The notes under the pieces were generated by a model. It saw only the letters and a program-made list of their open reading frames with translations, made no database searches and was not told the DNA's origin. Positions 55,613 through 64,000 of a stretch of DNA of 64,000 nucleotides are shown one piece after another (position 1 is the stretch's first letter; every line of letters begins with the position of its first letter). A program made the position numbers and the translations under genes. The DNA lies in the NCBI RefSeq assembly GCF_015291705.1, contig NZ_CP030050.1, positions 1,240,001-1,304,000 on the forward strand. Reading direction: 5' to 3'. This DNA comes from Bradyrhizobium arachidis (GTDB taxonomy: Bacteria; Pseudomonadota; Alphaproteobacteria; Rhizobiales; Xanthobacteraceae).

Positions 55613-57007
55613 TTACCGCCCGCGCAACCGGTCCAGCACATCGGAGGAGGCAAACCCGTCCGCGGGGACCCCGATCGAGGCCTGGAAATTGCGCAGGGCT
55701 TCCCTTGTCTGGCCGCCGAACTGGCCGTCCGGGGTGCCCTTGTAGAAGCCGCGCTGGGCCAGCAGCTGCTGGAGCTCCAGCCGCTCGGTGCGGGACAATT
55801 CGCGCTCCTGGCGCGGCCAGGGCTGCACGAAGGGCTGGCCACCGCGCAGCCGATCGGCGAAATGGCCGATCGCCAGCGCATAGGCCTCGGCCGGATTGTA
55901 CTTCATGATGACGCGGTAGTTCTGCAGCATCAGAAAGCCGGGGCCTTGCGCGCCCGCCGGTGCCAGCAGATAGGCCTTTTCCGCCGGATGTGGGAAGGGC
56001 TGGCCCGTCGCCCGCTTGAGGCCGAGCTTCTCCCATTGCGCGATCGTCATCGCCTTGGCGCGATCGGCCAGCATGTAGTTGAAGCCCTGCGGCACCACGA
56101 CCTCGAAGCCCCAGGTCTGGCCCGACTGCCAGCCGTCCTTCTTCAGGTTGTTGGCGGTCGACGCAATCAGGTCGGTGGGATTGTCGACGACGTCGCGCCG
56201 TCCATCGCCGTCGCCATCGACGGCAAAGCGCTTGAACGCAGTCGGCATGAACTGGGTCGGGCCGAACGCGCCGGCCCATGAGCCGCGCATCTGCTCGGGC
56301 CTGAGATCGCCGCGGTTGAGGATCTCCAGCGCGGAGAGAAACTCGTCTTTGAAATAGGCTTGGCGGCGACCGATGCAGGCGAGCGTCGCGGTCGATTGCA
56401 GCACGCTGCGGTCGCCCATCTGTGTCGAGTAGTTGGATTCGATGCCCCAGATCGCGGCGATGATGTAGCGATCGACGCCGTATGCCTTCTCGGTGGCGTC
56501 GAACTGCGCCTTGTATTTGGCGAGCACCTCGCGGCCCTTGGCGAGGCGGTTGTCGTTCACGAGGATGTCGAGATAGTCCCAGATCGATTTCGTGAATTCC
56601 GGCTGCGAGTCCATCAGGTCCATGATGCGCAGGTCGGGCGAGAGCCCGGCGGTGAAGCGCTGGAAATTCTCCTGGGTGATGCCGCGCCGTGCGGCATCGG
56701 GCCACATCCCGGCAACGCAATTGTCAAAATTGGAGGCCGCCTCGCGGATCGCTGCCGCCGTCATCAGCGGATGGCCGGAGGCGCCGTCCTCGCCGCTCCA
56801 AGGTTGGACTCCCGTTTGTACCCCGCCGGGGCCGGGCGGGGCCTGCGCGGGCGCCGGATTGGGGCCGGAGAAAATGCCGCCGAACAGGTTCGACAGGCCG
56901 TTTTGCGACTGGGCGTTCACGCTGGCCGGCAGCAGTATTGCAACTGCAACAATCACTCCGGTCAAAGATCCGGCACGTTTCGCCAGTGCTGCCATCGATT
57001 GCATCAT
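55613..57007 (-). CDS. Lytic murein transglycosylase with peptidoglycan-binding domain
   Basis: A 464-residue exported enzyme. A signal peptide (about 1-33) leads to a Pro/Gly-rich linker, then a family-3-type SLT_2 domain (about 80-390) with the catalytic Glu in IIAAIWGIESNYST and the supporting GSWAGAFGPTQFMPTAFKRF. A PG_binding_1 domain follows from about 400 (LLAQRGFYKGTPDGQFGGQT). It cleaves glycan strands to 1,6-anhydro ends. Start M1 or the M four codons on. The 170-base gap to DUF459 shows only a short hairpin. Confidence 0.94.
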   Translation of the reverse strand: MMQSMAALAKRAGSLTGVIVAVAILLPASVNAQSQNGLSNLFGGIFSGPNPAPAQAPPGPGGVQTGVQPWSGEDGASGHPLMTAAAIREAASNFDNCVAGMWPDAARRGITQENFQRFTAGLSPDLRIMDLMDSQPEFTKSIWDYLDILVNDNRLAKGREVLAKYKAQFDATEKAYGVDRYIIAAIWGIESNYSTQMGDRSVLQSTATLACIGRRQAYFKDEFLSALEILNRGDLRPEQMRGSWAGAFGPTQFMPTAFKRFAVDGDGDGRRDVVDNPTDLIASTANNLKKDGWQSGQTWGFEVVVPQGFNYMLADRAKAMTIAQWEKLGLKRATGQPFPHPAEKAYLLAPAGAQGPGFLMLQNYRVIMKYNPAEAYALAIGHFADRLRGGQPFVQPWPRQERELSRTERLELQQLLAQRGFYKGTPDGQFGGQTREALRNFQASIGVPADGFASSDVLDRLRGR

Positions 57008-57203
57008 GTCCTGTCCGTCCGGCCGAAAATCCGCCGTTCAAGAGGCCTGGCGACGGTTGCCAATAGCTTAACAAAGGTGAAATTTTGGTGGCTGATTTTT
57101 TCTTAACTCTGTGAGCGGGAGGCCCCACATCCGCCTTTGTTGGCGGCTGCAAACAGGCTAGCAAGATACCATTGCTCCCTTCCTCAGGTATTCGATCGAT
57201 CCC

Positions 57204-58079
57204 ATGAAGATTCGCAAAGCCGTATTCCCCGTCGCCGGCCTCGGCACCCGCGTGCTGCCCGCCACCAAGGCGATGCCGAAGGAAATGCTGACCATCGTCG
57301 ACAAGCCGCTGATCCAGTACGTCTATGACGAGGCCAGGGAAGCCGGCATTGAGCACTTCATCTTCGTCACCGGCCGCAACAAAAATGTCATCGAAGATCA
57401 TTTCGACAAGATGTTCGAGCTCGACACCACCCTGGCCGCTCGCGGCAAGAAGGCCGAGCAGGAGATTTTGGCGCAGAACCAGCCGGACGCCGGCGCCGTC
57501 AGCTTCACCCGCCAGCAGGCGCCGCTCGGCCTCGGCCACGCGGTCTGGTGCGCGCGCGACATCGTCGGCAACGAGCCGTTCGCGGTGGTGCTGCCGGACG
57601 AGCTCGTGCTCAACACGCCGGGCTGCCTGAAGCAGATGATCGAGATGGCGTCCTCGCTCGGCGAGAAATCCAATGTGATCGCGGTCGAGGCGGTGCCCGA
57701 CCATCTCACCCATCAATACGGCATATGCGGCATCGGCAAGCGCAACGGCAAGATGTTCGAGGTCGACGGCATGGTCGAGAAGCCGGCCAAGGGCACCGCG
57801 CCCTCCAACCTCTCGATCACCGGCCGCTACATCCTGCAGCCCGAGATCTTCAAGATCCTGGAGACCCAGGAGCGCGGCGCCGGCGGCGAGATCCAGCTGA
57901 CCGACGCCATGATCGGCCTCGCCAAGACGCAGAAATTCTACGGCGTCGAGTTCGAGGGTGAGCGCCATGATTGCGGCTCCAAGCCCGGCTTCCTCCGCGC
58001 CAACATCGCCTACGCCCTGAAGCGCCCCGAGCTGCGCGATGGGCTGATCGCGGAGATGAAGAAGTATCTGGGGCAATAG
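57204..58079 (+). CDS. galU: UTP-glucose-1-phosphate uridylyltransferase
   Basis: A 291-residue enzyme making UDP-glucose from UTP and glucose-1-phosphate, needed for polysaccharides and glycolipids. Family motifs: FPVAGLGTRVLPATKAMPKE (about residues 7-26), VDKPLIQYVYDEA, PDELVL and GVEFEGERHDCGSK. The start is the ATG followed by KIRKAVFPV. It is divergent from the lytic transglycosylase across 196 bases. Confidence 0.96.
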   Translation: MKIRKAVFPVAGLGTRVLPATKAMPKEMLTIVDKPLIQYVYDEAREAGIEHFIFVTGRNKNVIEDHFDKMFELDTTLAARGKKAEQEILAQNQPDAGAVSFTRQQAPLGLGHAVWCARDIVGNEPFAVVLPDELVLNTPGCLKQMIEMASSLGEKSNVIAVEAVPDHLTHQYGICGIGKRNGKMFEVDGMVEKPAKGTAPSNLSITGRYILQPEIFKILETQERGAGGEIQLTDAMIGLAKTQKFYGVEFEGERHDCGSKPGFLRANIAYALKRPELRDGLIAEMKKYLGQ

Positions 58080-58098
58080 TAGTAGCCCCATATTCCGC

Positions 58099-58210
58099 CG
58101 TCGTCCCTGCGAACGCAGGGACCCATACCGCGGAATCCATCGATCGCGTTCGGTCGCAGTACCGAACGACGAGTCTTCGCCAAACCACTCCCTGGGGTTA
58201 TGGGACGACA
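58099..58210. repeat. Degraded palindromic repeat (acccataaccacagg family), copy E
   Basis: About 112 bases retaining tcgtccctgcgaacgcaggg, acccata, cgagtcttcgccaaacc, and ctggggttatggga. The left inner arm has been altered (accgcggaatcc), so the long stem is largely lost. It lies between galU and the convergent diguanylate cyclase gene. Confidence 0.75.
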
Positions 58211-58254
58211 CCGATTTTGAAGCGCGCGTTATCGCCTCATAACGACAGCGCGCC

Positions 58255-59751
58255 TCACGCCACCAGCGACAGCTTCGGCAGGCTTGCCACCACCGACTGG
58301 TTGCGCCCGCCCGCCTTCGCCGCATAGAGCGCCTTGTCGGCCGCGGCGACCAGGATCGACCAGTCCATGCCGCTCGCCGGCACGAGGCTGGCGATGCCGC
58401 AGGACACAGTCGATGTCGCCTGGTCGTCGGACCAGCCCTGCACCTTGGCGCGGATGGTCTCGGCGACCTTGAACGCGTCGGTGGCCGAGGTGTTCGGCAG
58501 CAGCACCGCGAATTCCTCGCCGCCATAACGCGCGGCGCAATCGCCGGCGCGGCTCACCGAGTCCGAGATGCAGATGGCGATGCCGACCAGCACCTGGTCG
58601 CCGGCCTGGTGGCCGAACGTGTCATTGTAGGCCTTGAAGTGATCGGCATCGATCATCAAGAGCGCGATCGACGTCTTTTGGCGCATCGCGCGCCGCCATT
58701 CGACGTCGATGACCGAATCGAACTTGCGGCGGTTCTTCAGGCCGGTGAGCGCATCCGTCGTCGCCATTTCCTCGAGCTTGCGCTCGGCCGTGGCGCGCCG
58801 GCCGATCTCGCGCGCGAGCACGAGCGTCGATGCCAGCATGAACAGCGCCAGCGCCAGCACCACGGCGCCGATCCGAAACGCCTCCTTCTGCCAGAGCGCG
58901 AACACCGCGGCGAGCGGCTTGCCCGCCACCACGAACAGCGGACCGTTGTCGCCGCTGCGGACATAGAGTCGCGGAGTCGGATCGACCGGGCCTTGTCCCG
59001 AATAGGCGGTGCCGATGCGGAGATTGTCGGCCTTCCAGGTCTGCCTCTCGTTCAGGTTCTTGCCGATGATGTCGAGGTCGAACGGCCGCCGCATCATGAT
59101 GGTGCGGTCGCGCTTGAGCACGGTGATGGTGTCGTCGGGATCGAGGCTCAGCCGCTCGAACAATTCGTGGAAATAGCTGAAGCGGATCGAGCCGGCGACG
59201 ACACCCATGAAGCCGCCGTCGTTGTCGCTGATGCGCCGGCTCAGCACGATCGAATAGGCGCCGCGAAACAGCATGGGCCGGCTGATGAAGAGCCCGGCAC
59301 CGGGATTGTCGCGATGGACCGTGAAGTAATCCTCCTCGCCGCGGTTCTCCGGTAGCGGATCGAGCGCGGAGGCGTCGATGGCCAGCCGGCCCTCGGCATC
59401 GAACACCTGGATGGCGCCGAAATGCTTCGCCGTGGTCGCATGGTCGAACAGGATCAGGTGACGGATCGGCTTGGAGACCGTGGCGAGCTCGGGCAGCAGC
59501 ATGTTGCCGGCGACCGCCTTCAGCGACAGATCGTAGATCTCGATGTTGCGGCTGATGTCGGACTCGATGGTCGTCGCGAGGTTCTCCAGCGTCTGGCGGG
59601 CGAGCGCCTCCTCGCCGCGGCGCATGTCCAGCATGACGTTGACGCAAATGGCGGAAAAGCCGATCACCGTCACCACGGACGAGATGATCAGCAGCTTCGC
59701 CGAAATGCGCCACGGCCGGCGGGCCGTGACTTCGCGCCATCCAGACAGCAT
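58255..59751 (-). CDS. Membrane diguanylate cyclase with periplasmic sensor domain
   Basis: A 498-residue protein with one membrane helix near 22-42, a periplasmic PDC/Cache-like domain to about 290, a second helix near 295-315, and a GGDEF domain from about 335. The active site is intact (GGEEF at 410-414). An RxxD inhibitory site (RAGD) lies five residues before it, so feedback inhibition by c-di-GMP is expected. The signal is unknown. Start MLSGWREVTARRPW. Confidence 0.94.
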   Translation of the reverse strand: MLSGWREVTARRPWRISAKLLIISSVVTVIGFSAICVNVMLDMRRGEEALARQTLENLATTIESDISRNIEIYDLSLKAVAGNMLLPELATVSKPIRHLILFDHATTAKHFGAIQVFDAEGRLAIDASALDPLPENRGEEDYFTVHRDNPGAGLFISRPMLFRGAYSIVLSRRISDNDGGFMGVVAGSIRFSYFHELFERLSLDPDDTITVLKRDRTIMMRRPFDLDIIGKNLNERQTWKADNLRIGTAYSGQGPVDPTPRLYVRSGDNGPLFVVAGKPLAAVFALWQKEAFRIGAVVLALALFMLASTLVLAREIGRRATAERKLEEMATTDALTGLKNRRKFDSVIDVEWRRAMRQKTSIALLMIDADHFKAYNDTFGHQAGDQVLVGIAICISDSVSRAGDCAARYGGEEFAVLLPNTSATDAFKVAETIRAKVQGWSDDQATSTVSCGIASLVPASGMDWSILVAAADKALYAAKAGGRNQSVVASLPKLSLVA

Positions 59752-59904
59752 CGCTCGCTCCCGATCCTGATGGATGCGCCCGAAAGCTTGCGTAGTGTTT
59801 AAGCCGCGACGGCGAAGCCGCGATGAGTTAAGAATCGGTTTAATGGGCTAGCGTTTTTCGGCAGGTCTCGCGTGACGAGACCCAGCCCGCACGAGAGGAC
59901 GATT

Positions 59905-60168
59905 GTGAACGACTACGATGCGTTGCGCGACTATCTGATGCGGCAGAAGCAGGCCGAATTCGTCCTGACATTCGAACAGATCGAGGAGATCATCGGCGCG
60001 GCCCTGCCGCGCGCGGCGAACCGCGCCTCGTGGTGGGACAGCCTGCGCAGCCCCGACATCCAGATGCCGCAGCGCGAAGCCTGCCTCGCCGCCGGCTTCG
60101 TGGCGACGCGGATGCCTGACGGACAGAGCGTGCGGTTTAGGAAGCGAAAGAACGACCGGCGCCGGTAG
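59905..60168 (+). CDS. Small protein of unknown function
   Basis: An 87-residue protein starting with GTG (VNDYDALRDYLMRQ), with gagagg six bases upstream. Segments such as FVLTFEQIEEIIGAALP and SWWDSLRSP are found in a family of small conserved proteins often annotated as hypothetical (DUF7662-like in my recollection). It has no signal or membrane segment and may bind nucleic acid given its basic tail (RKRKNDRRR). Function unknown. Confidence 0.72.
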   Translation: MNDYDALRDYLMRQKQAEFVLTFEQIEEIIGAALPRAANRASWWDSLRSPDIQMPQREACLAAGFVATRMPDGQSVRFRKRKNDRRR

Positions 60169-60232
60169 TACGGCGAGTGACACTGCTGCCTCTCCTCTGG
60201 AGGGGAAGGTTGTTTCGCAGCGCGACAGTATC

Positions 60233-60320
60233 GTAGGGTGGGCAAAGCGAAGCGTGCCCACCACTTCAGTTGTGATGTTGGGTTGTGGGCACGGCGCAAG
60301 TGCGCTTTTGCCCACCCTAC
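60233..60320. repeat. Palindromic repeat, gtagggtgggcaaa family, copy 2
   Basis: About 88 bases with arms gtagggtgggcaaagcg / cgcttttgcccaccctac and an inner pair gtgcccac / gtgggcac. It is the same family as 45918-46007 and again lies between convergent genes. Confidence 0.87.
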
Positions 60321-60342
60321 AGTACTGGTCAAACCAAGGCCT

Positions 60343-60600
60343 TCATTGGCGCCACCGGGACCAGCGTTCATCATCGGCGTGTGCTCGTATCAGACATCTG
60401 GTCGTCTGCTGGTCGCAGGCGCGCATGCACACGTTCTGGCGGCCCCTGAAGTCACCGGCCCCGCCGGTGTAGATGGCACATGAGCCGATGCAGTTTGCGC
60501 CTCGATCCTCGCATCGTGCCGCCGTCACGGCTTCGGCCGACGAGGCGAGGAACATTCCGGTGCCTATGAGGGTGATCGCGTAGAAAAGGTGCCGGTTCAT
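60343..60600 (-). CDS. Small secreted cysteine-rich protein
   Basis: An 85-residue protein with a signal peptide (about 1-24, ending SSAEA) and six cysteines in the mature part (CEDRGANCIGSC, CMRACDQQTTRC), likely forming disulfides in the periplasm. An aggag ribosome binding site six bases before the ATG supports the start. I recognise no family. The 245-base gap upstream (60601-60845) shows no convincing gene. Confidence 0.65.
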   Translation of the reverse strand: MNRHLFYAITLIGTGMFLASSAEAVTAARCEDRGANCIGSCAIYTGGAGDFRGRQNVCMRACDQQTTRCLIRAHADDERWSRWRQ

Positions 60601-60795
60601 CCGTATCTCCTGAGAAGGACGCGCTTGGTCTGCTCATCCCAGCCGTTGCGCTTGACGCGTGCGGGCACACCGAGAACGACGTGGCGAGCCCAGCGGCCTC
60701 GATGACGAAACCGTTCTGGATCGAATGCTGCGCGCCATTTTTCGCGGCGGTTGAGCCGCGGACCATTGATCTGGATCAAGCAGGGCCTGATCGGG

Positions 60796-60845
60796 CACCT
60801 CACCCCGCGCGCTGCGCGGACGGCCCCAAGAAGGGGAGAGGTGGG
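60796..60845 (-). terminator. Inverted repeat after the EAL-domain gene
   Basis: Imperfect stem cacctcacccc with ggggagaggtg separated by about 25 bases (including gcgcgctgcgcg). It directly follows the stop of the c-di-GMP gene on the minus strand, so it may act as its transcript end; no T-run is seen. Confidence 0.45.
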
Positions 60846-63722
60846 TTAGCTCGCCGCTTCCAGCCGCACTTCCGTCAAAAGGCGCATCGCCGCGTCAGCG
60901 TCCATCGGCTCGCCGAAGGCAAAGCCCTGCGCGTATTCGCAGCCCATCTGGTAGAGCTCGACCGCATCGGAATCGGTCTCGGCGCCTTCGGCGACGACGT
61001 CCATGCCGAGATCGTGCGCGAGCGCGATGATCGACTTCAGGATCACCGGACGGGTGCCGCGGCTGGTGGTGCGGACGAAGGACTGGTCGATCTTGATGGT
61101 GTCGAACGGGAAGCGCTGGAGATAGGCCAGCGACGAATGGCCGGTGCCGAAATCGTCGAGCGACAGGCCGGTGCCGAGCTCGCGGATGCGCGTCAGCATT
61201 TGGGCTGCGTGCTCCGGATTCTCCATCACCAGCGATTCCGTCAATTCCAGCTTGAGCGTGCCGCGCGCCACCGAGGAGCGCGACAGCACGGTGCGGACGT
61301 CGTGGATCAGGTCGTGCCGCAGCAGCTGCCGCGAGGAGACGTTCACGCTTGCGAAGATCGGCTCGCGCGAGCGCATCGCGCGCTGCCACACCGAGAGCTG
61401 CTTTGCGGTCTGGTCGAGCACGAACATGCCGAGATCGACGATCAGGCCGGTCTCTTCGGCGATGGTGATGAATTCCGACGGCGCCATGCGCCCGAGCTTC
61501 GGGTGATCCCAGCGCGACAGCGCCTCGAAACCGGCGATCGAACGATCCTCCAGCCGCACGATCGGCTGGTACAGGATGGTGATCTCCTGCCGCTCGATGG
61601 CGCGGCGCAGCTCGCTCTCCAGCGTCAGCCGGTCGGTCTTCCGGGCGCGCATTGCCGGCTTGTAGACGTCGATGCGATCGCCGCCGATGCGCTTGGAGTG
61701 ATACATCGCAAGCTCGGCGTCCTTGATGATCTCGTCCGTGAGCTGAACCTGCGGATCGGAGAGCGCAAGACCGATTGAAGCCGTCAGGAAGATCTCGCGG
61801 TCGTTGAAGGCGATCGGCGCGCGGATGGTCTTGCGGATGGTCTCGGCGAAGGCGGTGATGCGCGCAGGATCCTGCTCCGACAGCAGGATCAGGCCGAACT
61901 GGTCGCCGGCGAGCCGCGCCAGCGTGTCCTGCGGCTTCAGGATGCGGGTGAGGCGGCGGGCCAGCGTCAGCAGGATGGAATCGCCGACCGCGATGCCGAC
62001 GGAATCGTTGACCTGCTTGAAGCGGTCGAGGTCGATCACCATCAGCGTCGGGCGCAGCGTCGGCATGGTCTTGGCGAAATGCGCGACCGCGCCGAGCCGG
62101 TCCATGAACAGTTTGCGGTTGGGCAGGCCGGTGAGGTTGTCATGCACGGAATCGTGCAGCAGGCGTTCCTCAGCGTTGCGCAGTTCAGTGACGTCGGTGA
62201 GCGTGCCGACCACGCGCGAGACCTCGCCGTCCGAGCCGACCACCGGGCGCGCCTTCAGCGCGAACCACATGAAATGACCGTCCGGCGTGCGCAGGCGGAA
62301 GTCCTGGACGAGCCGGCCGCGGCGCTGGTCGAGCACGCTGTCGAGCGCGGCGCGGAAACGGTCCTGGTCGAGCGGATGCAGCACTTCGAGCCACAATGCC
62401 GCCGGGCCTTCCAGCGTACCGCGCTTGAGGCCGAGCAGGGCTTCGGTCTCAGGGCTGGTGAACACCTTGTCGGCGGAGACGTCCCAGTCCCAGATCAGGT
62501 CGCCGGAACCGGCCAGCGCCAGTGCGCGGCGCTCGATGTCGGAGACGACGCCGGTGCTGGCGCCGCCGCCGGCAAAGGCGTGCTGCATGACGGTGAAGCC
62601 GATCAGCATCACGATCAGCACAAGGCCGCCGAGCAGGGCAGGGCCGACGATGTCGTTGGTGACGGAGCCCGCCACCGTCATGCCGGCCGCGACCACCCAG
62701 ACCACCAGGAGGAACCAGGTCGGGATCAAGAGCACCGCGCGGTCGAAGCCGTGGGTGGAGAGATAGACGATCAGCGCAAAACCGGCGAAGGCGATCAGCA
62801 CCAGCGAGATGCGAGCGATGCCGGAAGCCACCGCCGGATCGAACAGAGCGAGCGCGACGAGGGAGCCGAGGAACGCCAGCCAGCCCACCGTGATGTGCGA
62901 ATAGCGCACATGCCATCGACTGAGGTTGAGATAGGCGAACAGGAACACCAGCAGCGTCGCCGCCAATATCGCTTCACCCGCCGCGCGCCAGATGCGCTCG
63001 GCGTTGTTCGACATGTCGAGCACCTTGCCCCAGAAGCCGAAATCGACGCCGATATAGACCAGCACCGCCCAGGCCAGCGCCGCGGCGGCCGGGAACATGA
63101 TGCTGCCCTTCACCACGAACAGAATGGTGAGCACCAGCGCCAAGAGGCCGGAGATGCCGATCACGATGCCCTGGTACAGCGTGAACGAGTTGACCTTGTC
63201 CTTGTAGGCTTCCGGCTCCCACAGATAGAGCTGCGGCAGCTTGTCGGTGCGCAGCTCGGCGACGAAGGTGATGACGGCGCCGGGGTCGAGCGTGATGCGG
63301 AAGACGTCGGCGGTCGGGCTTTCCTGCCGCTCCGGCCGGTCGCCGGTCGAGGGCGTGATGGTCGCGATGCGCGACAGCCCGAGGTCGGGCCAGAGCAGCC
63401 CCGAGGAGACGATGCGGTAATGCGGCGCGACGATCAGGCGGTCGAGCTGGTCGTCGGTGTTGTTGGCGAGCGCGAACACCACCCAGTTCACGCCACCCTC
63501 GCGGGCGCGCACCTCGATGCGGCGGACGATGCCGTCGGTGCCGGGCGCGGTGGAAACCTGGATGCGGTCGGCATCGCTGCGCTGATGCTCGAGCACGCCG
63601 GTGAGGTCGATCGCGGGCGCGTCGCTACGGACGCTGACAGCATCGAGCGCGCGCGCAGGATACGCGGCGACAAGAATCATGAGGCCCAGCGCGATGGGCG
63701 CGAGGCACCTGATCAGACGCAA
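60846..63722 (-). CDS. Membrane GGDEF-EAL protein, probable c-di-GMP phosphodiesterase with degenerate GGDEF
   Basis: A 958-residue protein. A signal peptide (about 1-25) precedes a 7TMR-DISM-like periplasmic domain (about 30-185), seven membrane helices (about 188-390), a PAS domain (about 400-525), GGDEF (about 525-690) and EAL (about 700-955). The GGDEF motif reads AGDQF at 605-609, so cyclase activity is unlikely. The EAL motif (E733-A734-L735) and DDFGTG are intact, so it is predicted to hydrolyse c-di-GMP, perhaps with GTP binding to the GGDEF domain as an activator. Confidence 0.93.
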   Translation of the reverse strand: MRLIRCLAPIALGLMILVAAYPARALDAVSVRSDAPAIDLTGVLEHQRSDADRIQVSTAPGTDGIVRRIEVRAREGGVNWVVFALANNTDDQLDRLIVAPHYRIVSSGLLWPDLGLSRIATITPSTGDRPERQESPTADVFRITLDPGAVITFVAELRTDKLPQLYLWEPEAYKDKVNSFTLYQGIVIGISGLLALVLTILFVVKGSIMFPAAAALAWAVLVYIGVDFGFWGKVLDMSNNAERIWRAAGEAILAATLLVFLFAYLNLSRWHVRYSHITVGWLAFLGSLVALALFDPAVASGIARISLVLIAFAGFALIVYLSTHGFDRAVLLIPTWFLLVVWVVAAGMTVAGSVTNDIVGPALLGGLVLIVMLIGFTVMQHAFAGGGASTGVVSDIERRALALAGSGDLIWDWDVSADKVFTSPETEALLGLKRGTLEGPAALWLEVLHPLDQDRFRAALDSVLDQRRGRLVQDFRLRTPDGHFMWFALKARPVVGSDGEVSRVVGTLTDVTELRNAEERLLHDSVHDNLTGLPNRKLFMDRLGAVAHFAKTMPTLRPTLMVIDLDRFKQVNDSVGIAVGDSILLTLARRLTRILKPQDTLARLAGDQFGLILLSEQDPARITAFAETIRKTIRAPIAFNDREIFLTASIGLALSDPQVQLTDEIIKDAELAMYHSKRIGGDRIDVYKPAMRARKTDRLTLESELRRAIERQEITILYQPIVRLEDRSIAGFEALSRWDHPKLGRMAPSEFITIAEETGLIVDLGMFVLDQTAKQLSVWQRAMRSREPIFASVNVSSRQLLRHDLIHDVRTVLSRSSVARGTLKLELTESLVMENPEHAAQMLTRIRELGTGLSLDDFGTGHSSLAYLQRFPFDTIKIDQSFVRTTSRGTRPVILKSIIALAHDLGMDVVAEGAETDSDAVELYQMGCEYAQGFAFGEPMDADAAMRLLTEVRLEAAS

Positions 63723-63862
63723 GGTCAGTTCTCCGCGTTCGACGCAAACTGCGAGTGCAAGACATTTTCAAACCGGACCGGAAGTGGTTCGGCGCGTCGC
63801 GATAGATGCCACGAAAGCGAGGAAAATCAAAGGGTTTCCGCCGTCCCCTGTGGGTCAGCGGC

Positions 63863-64000
63863 CTAGGCCTCCAACACAATTTTGCCAATATGTGCGCTCG
63901 TCTCCATGCGCCGGTGCGCGTCGGCCGCCTTTTCCAGCGGGAAAGAGCTGTCCATTACCGGTTTGACGCGGCCCTCGCGCAAAAGCGGCATCACTTTCTG
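63863..64000 (-). CDS. Quinone oxidoreductase-like (zinc-type alcohol dehydrogenase family), C-terminal end (partial)
   Basis: The last 45 codons of a gene entering from the right edge on the minus strand. The peptide VMPLLREGRVKPVMD, then FPLEKAADAHRRMETS and HIGKIVLEA, is typical of the C-terminus of NAD(P)H:quinone oxidoreductases of the PIG3/QOR type. Only this end is present, so details are not recoverable. A 140-base gap separates it from the EAL-domain gene. Confidence 0.85.
   Translation of the reverse strand, partial: QKVMPLLREGRVKPVMDSSFPLEKAADAHRRMETSAHIGKIVLEA

Noticed and set aside
60452..60803. Minus-strand open frames upstream of the six-cysteine protein
   Set aside because: They have no ribosome binding site or recognisable motif, overlap each other or the supported small gene, and differ in composition from the other genes.
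62079..63866. A 595-codon plus-strand frame opposite the EAL-domain gene
   Set aside because: Shadow of the GC-rich coding strand; charged low-complexity translation without recognisable domains.

Overview
The window is 64 kb of GC-rich chromosome that looks like an alphaproteobacterium of the Bradyrhizobium type. The reasons are the fused urt-ure urea locus, a CysNC fusion beside an iron-sulfur APS reductase, a TfdA-alpha-type dioxygenase, HWE-type kinase and OpgC families, and several families of short palindromic intergenic repeats. This is inferred from protein families and gene order; no 16S or tRNA gene was found.

Layout. (1) 1-11473: urea import and hydrolysis. The urea ABC transporter urtA(partial)BCDE is followed by ureD, A, B, C, E, F and G. 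Extra genes sit inside the operon: a Mesh1-like HD hydrolase and a secreted protein between ureB and ureC, and a small monooxygenase-fold protein between ureC and ureE. (2) 11739-15553: a CHASE-domain HWE kinase with a decayed ATP-binding region, a TetR regulator and an OpgC-type membrane protein. Two inverted copies of one repeat here supply stop codons to all three genes. (3) 15932-19650: a siderophore receptor cassette. (4) 19653-23417: small stress and membrane proteins, an AI-2E-type exporter, an L,D-transpeptidase, and a DUF2865 gene cut by an in-frame stop. (5) 23461-28365: two chemoreceptors forming a tandem duplication that includes the flanking repeat and an upstream element. (6) 28486-31217: small stress proteins and malate synthase G. 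(7) 31622-43176: a nearly complete assimilatory sulfate locus, with cysD-cysNC divergent from cysG-DUF2849-cysI-DUF934-cysH and then a sulfate ABC transporter. (8) 43359-46862: a CAP lipoprotein, a patatin-like hydrolase coupled to 3-hydroxybutyrate dehydrogenase, and a TauE/SafE exporter. (9) 47049-58079: a flippase, a DsbD-alpha-like protein, YqgE, a TfdA-like dioxygenase with two SDRs, a CsbD-like protein, a DUF459 hydrolase, a lytic transglycosylase and GalU. (10) 58255-64000: c-di-GMP enzymes, two small proteins, and the end of a quinone oxidoreductase.

How the parts work together. Urea is imported by Urt and hydrolysed by nickel urease, whose metallocentre is built by UreDEFG. Sulfate is imported, activated to APS, reduced to sulfite by CysH and to sulfide by CysI, with CysG making the siroheme. 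The remaining genes serve the envelope, signalling and central carbon.

I saw no CRISPR array, prophage, insertion sequence, tRNA or rRNA. The most unusual features are the repeats: one pair ends open reading frames, one copy lies inside the urease operon next to the ureB ribosome binding site, and one was duplicated with a chemoreceptor gene. Also notable are the interrupted DUF2865 gene, the decayed HWE kinase and the Mesh1-like enzyme inside the urease operon.
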